From: an uncultured beta proteobacterium
Lineage (GTDB): Bacteria > Pseudomonadota > Gammaproteobacteria > Burkholderiales > Burkholderiaceae
Assembly (NCBI GenBank): GCA_903918115.1
Contig: CAIXDG010000004.1
Span: 1 to 51,674 of the forward strand
DNA length: 51,674 nt
Reading direction: 5' to 3'
Part shown: piece by piece, positions 27,458 to 36,544 of the stretch
Layout of the letters: every line of letters begins with the position of its first letter
Numbering within the stretch: position 1 is the first letter of the stretch
Notes under the pieces: model-generated
The model's input: the letters and a program-made list of their open reading frames with translations, nothing else
Told to the model about the DNA's origin: nothing
Databases searched by the model: none
Made by a program: the position numbers and the translations under genes

Positions 27458-28702
27458 ATGAAGATTCAAGATTCCCCCTATTCTAGCGACAGCGCCCCGC
27501 AGGCAGAAAATTCTGCTCGAATTGCGCCCTTTCCCTCACGCCTGCCGCAAGTGGGGACGACTATTTTTACCATCATGTCGGCACTTGCGAGCGAATCAAA
27601 GGCGATTAATTTAGGCCAAGGTTTTCCCGACTTTCCTTGCGATACCGAACTGATCTCGGCAGTTAGCGCGGCGATGTTGGCTGGTCACAATCAATATCCA
27701 CCCATGGCAGGTATTCTTGAATTGCGCCAAGCGATTGCCGAGAAAATACTTGCCTTGTATGGCAAAAGTTATTTACCAGAAACAGAGATCACCATTACTG
27801 CAGGAGGAACGCAAGGTATTTTGACTGCGGTGCTCTGCTGTGTTCATCCTGGCGATGAGGTCATTTTGCTCGAGCCAGCCTACGATAGCTATCAACCGGC
27901 CATTGAACTAGCAGGTGGCAAGCCGATTGGCCTTGCTCTCCAAACGATCCGTGACCAGAACGGTCAAGTGACTTCTTATGAAATTCCCTGGGAGCAACTA
28001 AGTCAGGCTATCAATCAAAAAACCCGCCTCATCATGATTAACTCGCCGCATAATCCTACGGGCATGGTGTGGAGTAGTGCCGACTTAGATCGCCTAGCAA
28101 CACTACTTGCAAATACCGATATATTAGTTTGTAGCGACGAAGTATATGAACATATGGTTTACGATGGACAGGCTCACCAAAGCGTTGCCAGTCATCCACA
28201 ATTAGCTAAACGTAGCTTTCTGATTTCGAGCTTTGGCAAAACATATCATGTTACTGGCTGGAAAATTGGCTATGTAGCCGCGCCTGCCGAGCTTACGCAT
28301 GAATTTCGTAAGGTTCATCAATTTAATGTCTTCACGGTAAATACGCCAGTGCAATATGGTATTACCGAGTATCTAAAGACGCCCGCACACTATCAAAATT
28401 TACCCCGTTTTTATCAAGCTAAACGGGATTATTTTCGCGCGGGATTAGCTAATACACGCTTTCAACTCTTGCCTTGTCCTGGCACTTATTTTCAATGTGT
28501 CGATTATTCTGCCTTATCCGTGCCCGAAGCAAAATTGAATGAGAGTGATTTTTGCCGTTGGCTAACGACTGAAATTGGAGTTGCAGCCATTCCGGTTTCA
28601 GCGTTCTATGCCAAGCCACTAGATTCAGGCGTTGTACGTTTCTGCTTTGCTAAGCAGACCGAAACTTTAAAAAGCGCATTATTACGACTCCAGCAATTGT
28701 AA
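27458..28702 (+). CDS. ybdL: Methionine aminotransferase YbdL-like
   Basis: Fold type I PLP aminotransferase. It resembles E. coli YbdL, which prefers methionine and aromatic 2-oxo acid pairs, over most of its length: RLPQVGTTIFTIMSALA, NLGQGFPDF, the SPHNPTG loop and SSFGKTYHVTGWKIGY with the PLP lysine (K261 from the chosen start). The frame is open from a TTG at 27452, but the ATG at 27458 is the more likely start and gives 414 residues. The first 25 residues are extra relative to YbdL. It may serve methionine salvage or transamination of a keto acid; kynurenine/glutamine transaminase activity is an alternative in this family. Confidence 0.85.
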   Translation: MKIQDSPYSSDSAPQAENSARIAPFPSRLPQVGTTIFTIMSALASESKAINLGQGFPDFPCDTELISAVSAAMLAGHNQYPPMAGILELRQAIAEKILALYGKSYLPETEITITAGGTQGILTAVLCCVHPGDEVILLEPAYDSYQPAIELAGGKPIGLALQTIRDQNGQVTSYEIPWEQLSQAINQKTRLIMINSPHNPTGMVWSSADLDRLATLLANTDILVCSDEVYEHMVYDGQAHQSVASHPQLAKRSFLISSFGKTYHVTGWKIGYVAAPAELTHEFRKVHQFNVFTVNTPVQYGITEYLKTPAHYQNLPRFYQAKRDYFRAGLANTRFQLLPCPGTYFQCVDYSALSVPEAKLNESDFCRWLTTEIGVAAIPVSAFYAKPLDSGVVRFCFAKQTETLKSALLRLQQL

Positions 28703-28731
28703 AATTAAGCAATCACTTTAAGGGAATCAAG

Positions 28732-29454
28732 ATGGTAAAGAAACACGCACCCATGGAAGTCTATAGCTGGCCAACCCCCAATGGGCACAAGATCCATGTG
28801 ATGATGGAGGAATGTGGCTATCAATTAGGTCGTGATTGGGATGCTTATGCTGTCGATATTGGCAAAGGCGATCAATTTAATCCTGATTTTTTAACAATTA
28901 GCCCTAACAATAAAATTCCCGCTTTAGTCGATCCGCACGGACCCGATGGTAAGCCAATTCACCTCTTTGAATCGGGCGCCATTTTGCTCTATCTCGCTGG
29001 CAAAACAGGCCGCTTTCTGCCGAAATCAACTCGTGATAAATATGTAGTGATGGAATGGTTGATGTTTCAAATGGGGGGTGTTGGGCCAATGTTAGGACAA
29101 AACCACCACTTTCGTCTCTACGCACCTGAAAAAATTGACTACGCAGTAAACCGCTATACCAATGAAGCTAAACGCATTTATGGCGTAATGGATCGACAGC
29201 TTGCCAAGCATCCATTTATTGCTGGCAAGGAATACACGATTGCCGACATTGCAACTTATCCTTGGACCCGTAATTGGAAAAACCAAGGGATTGAATTGGA
29301 TGACTTCCCCCATTTTAAAAAATGGTATGAAAAAATTGGCGCTCGCCCTGCAGTTCAACGCGGCGTACAAGTACTTGCAGAATTTCGTAAACCGCTAACT
29401 AACGCTCCCGCGAAAGATCAGCTCTTTGGCATAAGCCCAAAGCAGAAAAGCTAA
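28732..29454 (+). CDS. Glutathione S-transferase family protein, YfcG/YghU-like disulfide reductase
   Basis: GST of the Nu-like group that includes E. coli YfcG and YghU, which act as glutathione-dependent disulfide reductases rather than classic transferases. Thioredoxin-fold domain (about 10-95) with PTPNGHKI, SPNNKIPALVD and FESGAILLYLA, all conserved glutathione-site segments. The helical C-terminal domain starts at about 103 and has GGVGPMLGQNHHF and IADIATYPW. The length of 240 fits. The ATG has a good ribosome site (AAGGGAATC). It is 29 bases after the aminotransferase gene and could be co-transcribed with it. Confidence 0.87.
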   Translation: MVKKHAPMEVYSWPTPNGHKIHVMMEECGYQLGRDWDAYAVDIGKGDQFNPDFLTISPNNKIPALVDPHGPDGKPIHLFESGAILLYLAGKTGRFLPKSTRDKYVVMEWLMFQMGGVGPMLGQNHHFRLYAPEKIDYAVNRYTNEAKRIYGVMDRQLAKHPFIAGKEYTIADIATYPWTRNWKNQGIELDDFPHFKKWYEKIGARPAVQRGVQVLAEFRKPLTNAPAKDQLFGISPKQKS

Positions 29455-29514
29455 GCCAAGATAAACCAAGTTCCACCACCATTAATGTCGTAATTATTTA
29501 ATAGAAAGTATGCC

Positions 29515-30369
29515 GTGAAAATTCAATCAGTCGGGATTATCGGCGCAGGCACAATGGGTAATGGTATCGCTCAGGTTTGTGCAGTTGCAGGTCTTGATGT
29601 CGTGATGATCGATATGAATGATGCTGCGGTACAGCGCGGTATAGAGCAAATCAATACGAGCTTAGATCGTCTCATCAAAAAAACCGTACTTACCGTTGCA
29701 GCGAAAGAAATTGTCCAGCAAAAAATAAAAGGGAGCACTAGCTATAACGATCTTGCTGGGCTATCAATCATTATTGAAGCAGCCACCGAAAATCAGGTGA
29801 TTAAAGAAAAAATTCTCCAGCAAATTGATGAGATTGTTAGCCCCGAAACGATTATTGCCACCAATACTTCTTCGCTTTCGATTACTAAACTCGCGGCCTT
29901 AAATTCCAATCCAGCACGTTTTATCGGCATGCATTTTTTTAATCCACCGCCTTTAATGGCTTTGGTTGAGGTAATTCGCGGTCTACAAACTAGCGATGCC
30001 ACTCATGATGCGGTAATTGAAATGGCCAAATATATTGGCAAAGAACCGATCACCGTAAAAAATTCACCTGGCTTTGTGGTGAACCGCATTTTGTTGCCGA
30101 TGATTAATGAGGCATTTTTTGTGCTGGCTGAAGGTTTAGCGAGCGCTGAAGATATCGACGCGGGTATGAAATTGGGTTGCAATCAGCCCATTGGCCCTTT
30201 GGCATTGGCCGACTTAATTGGTCTTGATACTTGTCTGGCTGTCATGCAGGTTTACTTTGAAAACTTTAGTGATTCAAAATATCGGCCTTGTCCCCTCCTC
30301 CAAGAGTTAGTGGCGGCGGGCTACTTGGGTCGTAAAACAGGTCGTGGCGTGTATCAATATGCCACTTAA
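29515..30369 (+). CDS. hbd: 3-hydroxyacyl-CoA (3-hydroxybutyryl-CoA) dehydrogenase
   Basis: NAD(P)-dependent short-chain 3-hydroxyacyl-CoA dehydrogenase. NAD motif GAGTMG at 10-15, ATNTSSLSIT active-site serine region, the catalytic histidine in GMHFFNPPPLMALVE, and the C-terminal dimer domain with GFVVNRILLPMINEA. The 284 residues match the stand-alone Hbd/PaaH type rather than the large FadB fusion. The start is GTG at 29515; an ATG 5 bases upstream is out of frame. The product could feed butanoate, PHB or phenylacetate metabolism; the substrate cannot be told from sequence. Confidence 0.9.
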   Translation: MKIQSVGIIGAGTMGNGIAQVCAVAGLDVVMIDMNDAAVQRGIEQINTSLDRLIKKTVLTVAAKEIVQQKIKGSTSYNDLAGLSIIIEAATENQVIKEKILQQIDEIVSPETIIATNTSSLSITKLAALNSNPARFIGMHFFNPPPLMALVEVIRGLQTSDATHDAVIEMAKYIGKEPITVKNSPGFVVNRILLPMINEAFFVLAEGLASAEDIDAGMKLGCNQPIGPLALADLIGLDTCLAVMQVYFENFSDSKYRPCPLLQELVAAGYLGRKTGRGVYQYAT

Positions 30370-30829
30370 AGCAGTACGCATTCTGGGTTACGCAGGCCTC
30401 TTACCGTTTATTGGCTTAGCCTTGGTAACGCAACTGGGCTCAACGCCAAATAATTTTCTGGCTGCTGAATCATTAGCTGGGTATGGTGCAGTCATTGTGG
30501 CATTTTTAGGCGCAATCCATTGGGGCGCTAGCTTGCGCTCAATCAATGCAACTCCCTCTACTGCCACAAGGTGGAGCGAACGCAATGCCTGGGTGTGGGG
30601 TGTAATTCCGGCATTAACCGCTTGGCTTGCCTTACATCTTTATATTCCGGTAGCGCTACTCATTTTGGCAGCGCTATTACTAATTCAGTTAGTGATTGAT
30701 AAAACTACTTACCCGCACTACTTCAGTAATGAAGTTGCTTGCCGAGTATTCCTCCAGATGCGCACCCATCTCACCTTCGTAGCGATGGCTTGCTTAGCCT
30801 GGAGTGCTAACGTGATTCTGCTGAATTAA
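30359..30829 (+). CDS. DUF3429 family membrane protein
   Basis: Small integral membrane protein of 156 residues that I recognise as DUF3429 from the YGAVIVAFLGAIHWGASL segment. About five hydrophobic stretches, near residues 5-24, 36-55, 76-92, 94-112 and 134-154, with a short charged loop around 114-132. The frame is also open from a GTG at 30344, but the ATG at 30359, inside the last codons of hbd, is preferred because the similarity begins there. The 11-base overlap suggests coupling with hbd. Function unknown. Confidence 0.75.
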   Translation: MPLKAVRILGYAGLLPFIGLALVTQLGSTPNNFLAAESLAGYGAVIVAFLGAIHWGASLRSINATPSTATRWSERNAWVWGVIPALTAWLALHLYIPVALLILAALLLIQLVIDKTTYPHYFSNEVACRVFLQMRTHLTFVAMACLAWSANVILLN

Positions 30830-30834
30830 ACGGT

Positions 30835-32145
30835 ATGGGCGAGCTTTTTGATACGCAGCCGCCGCCACCATTAGCTGAGGCTTTACGCCCTAAAACAATT
30901 GACGCCGTAATTGGTCAAACCCATTTATTGGCAGCCGGCAAACCCCTGAATCTCGCCTTTGCTTCTGGTCAACCACACTCGATGATTTTATGGGGGCCGC
31001 CAGGTGTAGGCAAAACTACTTTAGCGCGGCTGTCTGCGCAAGCGTTTCAACGCGACTTCATTGCCATCTCTGCAGTTTTGGCAGGGGTGAAAGAAATTCG
31101 CGAAGCCATTGAACGTGCTCAGCAAACCATGGCGCAATTTGGACGCCAAACTATTTTATTTGTCGATGAAATTCACCGCTTTAATAAAAGTCAACAAGAT
31201 GCGCTCTTACCTCATGTTGAATCGGGTCTCTTTACCTTTATTGGTGCGACTACCGAGAACCCTTCCTTCGAAGTCATTTCAGCACTGCTATCCCGTGCGC
31301 AAGTCTATGTACTCAAACCACTCAGCAGCGATGAGCTTAAGTTACTCTTAACCCGCGCTCGCGCTGCTGCACTCCCCGATATTGCCTTTGATAGTGCCGC
31401 CATTGAAGCTTTAGTAGCACATGCCGATGGTGATGCACGCCGCTTACTCAATTTAGTCGAACAAATTCGCAATGCCCTCTCGGCCCCAGGCTGTGAAGTC
31501 AAACAAATTGATCAAGCTTATGTACAAAATACCTTGGCGAGCAATATCCGCCGCTTTGATAAGGGTGGTGATCAGTTTTATGATCAGATTTCTGCCTTGC
31601 ATAAATCTGTGCGTGGCTCACATCCCGATGCCGCGCTCTACTGGTTATGCCGCATGCTAGATGGCGGTGCCGACCCACGTTACTTAGCACGGCGAATTGT
31701 GCGCATGGCTTGGGAAGATATTGGCTTGGCCGATCCCCGCGCCATTCAATTGGCTAACGATGCCGCACAAACCTATGAACGCCTAGGTTCACCCGAAGGT
31801 GAATTAGCCCTTGGTCAAGCAGTCGTGTATTTAGCGGTTGCGGCTAAAAGTAATGCGAGTTACAACGCCTATAACGCCGCGCGCGCCTTTATCGCGGGCG
31901 ACCAAAGTCGTGAGGTACCAATCCATTTACGAAATGCCCCCACCAAGCTGATGAAAGGGCTCGGGCATGGGCATGCCTACCGTTATGCGCACGACGAGCC
32001 TCATGCTTATGCGGCGGGTGAAACCTATCTACCTGCTGGGATGCCAGAGCCCCACTGGTATGAGCCAGTTGAGCGCGGCTTAGAAACCCAAATTGCCGAA
32101 AAAATGGCTTTTTTGCGCCAATTGGACGCAGACGTTAAGAAATAA
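30835..32145 (+). CDS. rarA: Replication-associated recombination protein RarA (MgsA)
   Basis: AAA+ ATPase related to clamp-loader subunits, acting at stalled or gapped replication forks. Walker A GPPGVGKT at 54-61, Walker B LFVDEIHRF, sensor 1 GATTENPSFE, and the arginine finger in LLSRAQV. The C-terminal tetramerisation part has HKSVRGSHPDAALYW and RNAPTKLM. The length of 436 is normal. It lies 5 bases after the DUF3429 gene with little visible ribosome site, and directly upstream of the SOS-controlled umuDC genes. Confidence 0.95.
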   Translation: MGELFDTQPPPPLAEALRPKTIDAVIGQTHLLAAGKPLNLAFASGQPHSMILWGPPGVGKTTLARLSAQAFQRDFIAISAVLAGVKEIREAIERAQQTMAQFGRQTILFVDEIHRFNKSQQDALLPHVESGLFTFIGATTENPSFEVISALLSRAQVYVLKPLSSDELKLLLTRARAAALPDIAFDSAAIEALVAHADGDARRLLNLVEQIRNALSAPGCEVKQIDQAYVQNTLASNIRRFDKGGDQFYDQISALHKSVRGSHPDAALYWLCRMLDGGADPRYLARRIVRMAWEDIGLADPRAIQLANDAAQTYERLGSPEGELALGQAVVYLAVAAKSNASYNAYNAARAFIAGDQSREVPIHLRNAPTKLMKGLGHGHAYRYAHDEPHAYAAGETYLPAGMPEPHWYEPVERGLETQIAEKMAFLRQLDADVKK

Positions 32146-32149
32146 GCAA

Positions 32150-32190
32150 TTGCCGAAAAAGTCCCCTATACTGTATAAAAATACAGTATA
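32150..32190 (+). promoter_or_regulatory. LexA (SOS) box and promoter of umuDC
   Basis: TACTGT-N8-ACAGTA at 32169-32188 is a perfect palindrome and contains the LexA core CTGT-N8-ACAG (32171-32186). A likely sigma-70 promoter overlaps it: TTGCCG (32150-32155), 18 bases, TATAAA (32174-32179). The start site would be about 32186, only a few bases before the umuD ATG at 32190. LexA binding would block both polymerase and the start of transcription. Confidence 0.88.
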
Positions 32191-32615
32191 TGCAAAATTC
32201 ATTTATTAGCCCCAAATACCCGCTGCAAGCGCGTCGTTTTCCGCTCTATGCTTGTCCAGCCCCCGCAGGCTTTCCCTCGCCCGCCGCCGATCATTACGAC
32301 AAACGCCTTGATCTAAATGAACATCTGATTTTGCATCCCGAAGCGACTTTTTTTCTACGCGTTAAGGGCGACTCGATGATTGGTGCTGGCATTCACGATA
32401 ACGATTTATTGGTGATTGATCGTTCAGTCGAACCTACCCATGGCCGCGTTGTCATTGCCGTCATTGATGGCGAACTTACGGTTAAGCGTCTCCATCGACA
32501 GCGCGGCAAAATTATTCTCCAAGCAGATAACCCTAAGTATCCAGACCTCGTTATCGCTGCTGATCAGGAATTACAAATTTGGGGTGTGGTATCGCACGTG
32601 ATTCACAAACCATAA
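32190..32615 (+). CDS. umuD: SOS mutagenesis protein UmuD
   Basis: LexA-like self-cleaving subunit of DNA polymerase V. The catalytic dyad is S62 (in GDSMIGAG) and K99 (in LTVKRL). The self-cleavage site is A26-G27 in APAGFPSPAAD. All three are shifted by two residues from E. coli UmuD (S60, K97, C24-G25). The 141 residues match. No Shine-Dalgarno sequence precedes the ATG because the LexA box fills that space, and no alternative in-frame start exists before the cleavage region. umuC follows after 57 bases. Confidence 0.95.
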   Translation: MQNSFISPKYPLQARRFPLYACPAPAGFPSPAADHYDKRLDLNEHLILHPEATFFLRVKGDSMIGAGIHDNDLLVIDRSVEPTHGRVVIAVIDGELTVKRLHRQRGKIILQADNPKYPDLVIAADQELQIWGVVSHVIHKP

Positions 32616-32672
32616 CCCCGCGCGCCCTCCTCGAAACTGTTTTCTACAAATTACTATCATTCATTCGCATTC

Positions 32673-33986
32673 ATGTCACCACCATCTAGCAGCGCACCAC
32701 CCATATTTGCGCTCATTGACGCTAATAATTTTTATGTCTCTTGCGAGCGGGTCTTTAATCCCCAGCTAGAAAAGAAACCCGTTGTCGTACTTTCAAATAA
32801 TGATGGGTGTATCGTAGCGCGCAGTCAAGAAGCAAAAGATTTAGGCATTCGCATGGGTGAACCTTTTTTTCGCGCCCAACATCTGATTCAAAGTCATGGT
32901 CTTATTTGGTTTAGCTCTAACTACACACTCTATGGTGATATGAGCGCCCGCATGATGGCTTTGCTCGGTAGCTTTGCACCACAACAAGAAATCTATTCTA
33001 TTGATGAATGCTTTCTTGATCTTGCTGGCATCCGGCAAGACGCTGTTAGTTATGGCCAAATAATTCGTCGGCGTACGCGGCGTTACTTAGGTTTGCCGAC
33101 TAGTGTTGGTATTGGCAAAACCAAAACCTTAGCCAAATTAGCAAACTACCTAGCCAAAAAACGTCCACAGTATGGTGGTGTCTTCGATTGGCAGGCATGC
33201 GAACCCCTAATAGAAGATTACTTAATGGCCCAAATTGATGTCGGCGAGATCTGGGGTGTTGGTAGACGTTTACGCATGCAATTACGAGCTATGGCCATTA
33301 CTACCTGCCGCGATTTAAAATATGCCCCAACGAGTTTAATCCGCCAACGTTTTGGTGTCGTGCTCGAGCGCACCATTGCCGAATTAAATGGCCTCGCTTG
33401 TCTCGCTTTAGAAGATGCACAAACCAGCGGAGAAAAACGTAAACAGCAAATTATTTCGAGTAAAAGTTTTGGTCGGCCTATTACAGCATTGGCCGATTTA
33501 AGTGCGGCAGTCTTAAGCTACACAGCGCGTGCTGCAGAGAAACTGCGCCAACAGGACTCCATCTGCTCGCATGTCGTCGTTTTTATTCAAACAAATTCTT
33601 TTTCGACTCACCAAAAACAGTATGCCAATAGCATTACTTTGCCAGTCATTGTCGCGAGTAACGATACCCGTCGCTTATCAGCAGTTGCGCTCATGGGTAT
33701 CGAAAAAATCTATCGTGCGGGCTATAGTTATAAAAAAGCGGGGGTCATCCTACTTGGCTTGCACCCTGCCGCCCAGCAACAAGGCAATCTATTGATGGCA
33801 GATCCAGATGCTCGTACTAGCAAAGTCATGCACGTCATGGACCACCTTAATCAAAAATATGGTGCCAATACCCTCAGCCTTGCTGGTGCTGGCCTGCAAC
33901 CATACTGGCGCGCGCAAGCAGCACAACGTACCCCCAACTACACTACCGCCTGGGATGAAATAGCGCCAGCCTATGCCAACCGTTAG
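32673..33986 (+). CDS. umuC: DNA polymerase V catalytic subunit UmuC
   Basis: Y-family translesion polymerase. Catalytic metal-binding residues are visible at D16 ([18 protein letters not shown]) and D111-E112 ([12 protein letters not shown]). The [19 protein letters not shown] helix of the palm/thumb region and the UmuC C-terminal domain follow. The 437 residues are slightly longer than E. coli UmuC (422). It needs UmuD' and RecA for activity. It is downstream of umuD under the same LexA box. The 57-base gap holds no recognisable extra promoter. Confidence 0.95.
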   Translation: MSPPSSSAPPIFALIDANNFYVSCERVFNPQLEKKPVVVLSNNDGCIVARSQEAKDLGIRMGEPFFRAQHLIQSHGLIWFSSNYTLYGDMSARMMALLGSFAPQQEIYSIDECFLDLAGIRQDAVSYGQIIRRRTRRYLGLPTSVGIGKTKTLAKLANYLAKKRPQYGGVFDWQACEPLIEDYLMAQIDVGEIWGVGRRLRMQLRAMAITTCRDLKYAPTSLIRQRFGVVLERTIAELNGLACLALEDAQTSGEKRKQQIISSKSFGRPITALADLSAAVLSYTARAAEKLRQQDSICSHVVVFIQTNSFSTHQKQYANSITLPVIVASNDTRRLSAVALMGIEKIYRAGYSYKKAGVILLGLHPAAQQQGNLLMADPDARTSKVMHVMDHLNQKYGANTLSLAGAGLQPYWRAQAAQRTPNYTTAWDEIAPAYANR

Positions 33987-34069
33987 GGACCTCAATAGCA
34001 ATACTCAATACAATTAGCAATGTGTGTCTAGTAGCACGCTTCATTAACCCCTCTTTCAAGGAAATTTCA

Positions 34070-34657
34070 ATGCGCAAAATTTTGGTTTTATTCGCAACTA
34101 TTGTCAGCATGGCTTGCTTTGCACAATTCGCTTATGCGGGGCCCAAGGTTGAAATGAAAACCACTCTAGGTAGCTTTGTGGTCGAATTAGATGCCACTAA
34201 AGCCCCCAAATCAACTGCTAATTTTTTGAATTATGTCAAAAGCGGTTTTTATAATGGCACTATTTTTCATCGTGTCATTGATGGCTTTATGATTCAAGGT
34301 GGTGGCTTTACTGCTGAAATGGTACAAAAACCCACGCAAGCACCAATTCCTTCAGAAGCCCAAAATGGCCTCAAAAATCAAGCCTACACCATTGCAATGG
34401 CCCGTACCGCTGATCCCGATTCAGCTACTGCACAATTTTTTATTAACGTCAAAGACAATGAAGCACTCAATTATCCCAATGCGGGAGGCAATGGCTATAC
34501 CGTCTTTGGCAAAGTTATTTCTGGCATGCAAACCATTGATGCGATTAAAAAAGTGCAAACCACCACAGTGAATGTTCCCGGTGCAGGTCGCTTCGCCGAT
34601 GTGCCCACCGTACCTGTTGTGATTCAGTCGGCCACGCTTTTGAATTCAGGCAACTGA
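34070..34657 (+). CDS. ppiA: Periplasmic peptidyl-prolyl cis-trans isomerase, cyclophilin type
   Basis: Cyclophilin that accelerates proline isomerisation during folding in the periplasm. The ATG at 34070 is preferred over one at 34022: it has an AAGGAAA ribosome site and begins a signal peptide (MRKILVLF..., cleavage after AYA, about residue 23). The catalytic segments are all present: FHRVIDGFMIQGGGF, the arginine in IAMARTADPDSATAQFFINV, and GYTVFGKV. The mature length fits E. coli PpiA. The following pabB gene starts 18 bases later. Confidence 0.93.
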   Translation: MRKILVLFATIVSMACFAQFAYAGPKVEMKTTLGSFVVELDATKAPKSTANFLNYVKSGFYNGTIFHRVIDGFMIQGGGFTAEMVQKPTQAPIPSEAQNGLKNQAYTIAMARTADPDSATAQFFINVKDNEALNYPNAGGNGYTVFGKVISGMQTIDAIKKVQTTTVNVPGAGRFADVPTVPVVIQSATLLNSGN

Positions 34658-34675
34658 TATCCACTATCGCCCCTT

Positions 34676-36505
34676 ATGATCTTGCTTGACGATGTTGAAA
34701 GTACGGCGGCGCTACCAACTAGTCGTCTCTATCGCAACCCTAGCCAATACTGGGCTGCGAAAGAGATTACAGAAATTGCTGGCTGTCTCGCGGCGATTGA
34801 ATCGGCAACCCAACAAGGTCTCTATGTAGTCGCCGCCTTTGCCTATGAATTGGGTCACTACTTGCAAGGCATGCCCTTGCGTGATGACCGGATACCACCA
34901 TCCACCGCGATCATTGCTGACAACCCTTTAATTGAAGCCTGGGCTTTTCCAACTGTCAACAAGCTCAGCAAAGCAGAAGTAGATCAATGGCTATTTGCAG
35001 AGCTAGCGCAGTTGCCGGCAGATGAAGCTAAGGCTGGGGTGGCTAATTTAAGTGAATCCCTATCGGCCGACAGCTTTGAGGTTGATATTGCACGTATCCA
35101 AGCTTGGATAAAAAGTGGTGATACGTATCAAATTAACCATACCTACCAAGTCAGAGGTCAATCCTATGGCGCGCCGCTAGCACTGTATGCGCGTTTACGG
35201 GCACGTCAGCCAGGTCGTTATGGTGCCTTTGTCGCGGCTCCCTCGCACTATATTTTGTCGCACTCCCCCGAACTCTTTGTCCAACGCACTGGCCAGCAAA
35301 TTGCAGCGATGCCCATGAAAGGGACAGCCAATGCACTTGATAGCTCAACCACGGCATTAAGCTCTGACCCTAAAAATCGGGCCGAAAATGTCATGATTGT
35401 CGATTTACTGCGCAATGATCTTGGCCGCATTGCAGTTACTGGGAGCGTTACTGTGCCTGCCTTATTTGAGGTAGCGCGCCATGGCGATGTCTTACAAATG
35501 ACTTCAACCGTCACCGCCCAATTACAACCTGAAATCCAATTACAGCAAATCTTAGCGGCGATTTTTCCTTGTGGTTCAATCACCGGTGCACCAAAAAAAC
35601 GCAGTATGGAAATTATTCGTACGCTCGAGCCGCAAGCGCGTAACTATTATTGCGGGGCTTTAGGTTGGTTTGATCCCAACCAAGACTTTGCCTTAAGCGT
35701 ACCGATTCGCACCATTCAATTAAGTCGCGATACCCAAACCCAAGCAAGTCATTTTGTCATGGGGGTTGGTGCAGGCATTACCAATGATTCAAATCCAGCT
35801 GCAGAATGGCAAGAGTGTCAGGTGAAATCGGGTTTTTTAAGTCATTTACCCAGCAGCGTGGGTTTATTTGAAACTATTCGGGTTAGTGGTGGTCAAGCAA
35901 TCCAAATAGCTGCGCACTACGCTCGCCTGGCAAAATCAGCGCAGAGTTTAGGAATCGCCATCTTGCCAGCCCAGTGGCATGCCTGTATCGAAGATGCGCT
36001 CCAGCAAATTCCTGCTCAGGGCGATTTTCGTCTGCGCATTGATTTGGCACCCACAGGGTTAATGTCGTTTCAATTTGGCGCGCTAGAAGCACTGCCAGCT
36101 GTAGTCAAAATTTTTTGGGCGCACGAGTTACTCCATGATCCTACTGCGGCCATCATGCATTCAGGTAACCTACTCTTGCAACATAAAACTACCCAGCGTC
36201 TAGCCTATGACACTGCTTGGCAAGCGGCAGTGCAACAAGGCGGTTTCGATGCCCTCTTTACCAATGAGCAAGGTATGGTTACCGAAGGTGGGCGTAGCAC
36301 GCTATTTATCCGCCCCAAAGAAAGTCAACAATGGTTAACGCCGCCTTTGACTGCAGGCCTCTTGCCGGGAATCATGCGTCAACAGTTACTCGACGATAAG
36401 CAGCGTAAAACCCATGAAGTTAACCTGAGTGTTGCTGCGGTCCTAGCCGCCGAAGAGATTATGATTTGTAATGCGCTGCGGGGGCCCTTGTCGGCCTACT
36501 TTTAA
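34676..36505 (+). CDS. pabB: Fused aminodeoxychorismate synthase component I / aminodeoxychorismate lyase (PabB-PabC)
   Basis: Bifunctional enzyme for p-aminobenzoate, a folate precursor. The N-terminal half (about 1-385) is the chorismate-binding PabB domain: SHSPELF (195-201), K215 in PMKGT (the lysine that distinguishes PabB from anthranilate synthase) and CGSITGAPKKRSMEII (299-314). The C-terminal part (about 395-609) is a PLP class IV lyase: GLFETIRV at 396-403 and the likely PLP lysine K504 in LLQHKTTQ. Such fusions are common in beta-proteobacteria; the glutaminase PabA must be elsewhere. It may complement FolC, also in this window, in folate supply. Confidence 0.92.
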   Translation: MILLDDVESTAALPTSRLYRNPSQYWAAKEITEIAGCLAAIESATQQGLYVVAAFAYELGHYLQGMPLRDDRIPPSTAIIADNPLIEAWAFPTVNKLSKAEVDQWLFAELAQLPADEAKAGVANLSESLSADSFEVDIARIQAWIKSGDTYQINHTYQVRGQSYGAPLALYARLRARQPGRYGAFVAAPSHYILSHSPELFVQRTGQQIAAMPMKGTANALDSSTTALSSDPKNRAENVMIVDLLRNDLGRIAVTGSVTVPALFEVARHGDVLQMTSTVTAQLQPEIQLQQILAAIFPCGSITGAPKKRSMEIIRTLEPQARNYYCGALGWFDPNQDFALSVPIRTIQLSRDTQTQASHFVMGVGAGITNDSNPAAEWQECQVKSGFLSHLPSSVGLFETIRVSGGQAIQIAAHYARLAKSAQSLGIAILPAQWHACIEDALQQIPAQGDFRLRIDLAPTGLMSFQFGALEALPAVVKIFWAHELLHDPTAAIMHSGNLLLQHKTTQRLAYDTAWQAAVQQGGFDALFTNEQGMVTEGGRSTLFIRPKESQQWLTPPLTAGLLPGIMRQQLLDDKQRKTHEVNLSVAAVLAAEEIMICNALRGPLSAYF

Positions 36506-36544
36506 GGTGGCTTCCGCTGATAACCTCAATAAAATGAATTCCTG

